DNA from: Lysobacterales bacterium
GTDB lineage: Bacteria; Pseudomonadota; Gammaproteobacteria; Xanthomonadales; SZUA-36
Direction of reading: 5' to 3'
Length of the DNA stretch: 6,626 nucleotides
Assembly: GCA_013213875.1 (NCBI GenBank)
Contig: JABSSV010000055.1
Span: 1 to 6,626 of the forward strand
A program made the translations under genes and the position numbers. How positions within the stretch are numbered: position 1 is the first letter of the stretch; every line of letters starts with the position of its first letter. This document shows, piece by piece, positions 6,296 through 6,626 of the stretch. The notes beneath the pieces were generated by a model. The model saw only the letters and a program-made list of their open reading frames with translations, made no database searches and was not told the DNA's origin.

Positions 6296-6626
6296 ATGGG
6301 AAAGATTCTTGTCGCATTACTATTGACCATGGGGCTAAGTGCCTGCGTCGCAGAGAGCTCTGAGAATGCCCTTAAGGCTGCGAATAGGGGCGACTACGCA
6401 ACGGCACTCCGCATTTGGTCTAGCCTTGCGGAACAAGGCTATGCCGACGCGCAGTACAGCCTTGGGAATATGTACTACTTTGCACAAGGCGTGCCGAAAG
6501 ACGACAAGGAAGCGGTCAATTGGTACCGGCTAGCAGCAGGACTAGGTAATTCCGGCGCGCAGTACCGCCTTGGGAACATATTCTATTTTGGACAGGGCGC
6601 GCCGCTGGATTACAAGGAGGCGGTCA
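6296..6626 (+). CDS. Sel1-repeat lipoprotein, 3'-truncated by the window edge
   Basis: The first 110 residues of an exported protein with Sel1-like (TPR-type) repeats; the frame is still open at the last base. The N-terminus MGKILVALLLTMGLSAC has a Lys, a hydrophobic core and a lipobox LSAC, so Cys17 should be lipidated and the signal cut by LspA. Val follows Cys, not Asp, which favours outer-membrane sorting by Lol. After a half-repeat (about 25-44: ALKAANRGDYATALRIW), one full 36-residue Sel1 repeat spans 45-80 (AEQGYADAQYSLG ... EAVNWYRLA), and a second starts at 81 (AGLGNSGAQYRLG) and is cut off. Such repeats form alpha-solenoids for protein-protein contact; the specific partner cannot be read. 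Codons such as CTA, TTA and AGG and a G+C near 54% (162 of 300 by hand, 6301-6600) differ from the operon at the left. Confidence 0.9.
   Translation, partial: MGKILVALLLTMGLSACVAESSENALKAANRGDYATALRIWSSLAEQGYADAQYSLGNMYYFAQGVPKDDKEAVNWYRLAAGLGNSGAQYRLGNIFYFGQGAPLDYKEAV

Noticed and set aside
6199..6363. 54-residue frame starting at ATG 6199, with GGGG upstream
   Set aside because: It overlaps the start of the Sel1 lipoprotein in another frame, and its composition gives no sign of a real protein. The lipoprotein has the far better ribosome site and signal peptide.

Overview
The window looks like a chromosomal segment of a GC-rich gammaproteobacterium. Sampled 60-base lines of ileS are about 65% G+C by hand count. 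The gene order ileS-lspA-ispH facing a type IV pilus minor-pilin cluster matches, in part, the arrangement known from Pseudomonas and relatives. I would not assign a genus from this alone.

Left part (1-3778, plus strand): a tight housekeeping operon. It holds the 3' four-fifths of ileS (isoleucyl-tRNA synthetase), lspA (prolipoprotein signal peptidase) starting 2 nt after the ileS stop, and ispH (last step of the MEP isoprenoid pathway) overlapping lspA by 4 nt. The fkpB gene that often sits between lspA and ispH in gammaproteobacteria is absent here.

Middle part (3871-5644, minus strand): three minor prepilin genes read pilV-pilW-pilX toward ispH and are joined by 4-nt start/stop overlaps. 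They supply the PilV, PilW and PilX components of a type IVa pilus tip or initiation complex. The usual companions fimU/fimT, pilY1 and pilE are not adjacent.

Right part (5645-6626): a tRNA-Thr(CGT) gene with its own sigma70-type promoter lies back to back with pilV. After it come about 380 bases with no complete gene but with one protein-like open frame that lacks a convincing start (6009-6263). The window ends inside a Sel1-repeat lipoprotein gene, which has a strong Shine-Dalgarno site and a clear lipobox. Base composition falls to about 54% G+C after the tRNA, so the tRNA may mark the edge of an accessory region. That lipoprotein would be a client of the LspA peptidase encoded at the other end of the window.

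Nothing here is clearly a new system. The best leads are the stripped-down minor-pilin operon, the orphan reading frame beside the Sel1 lipoprotein, and the tRNA-Thr boundary.
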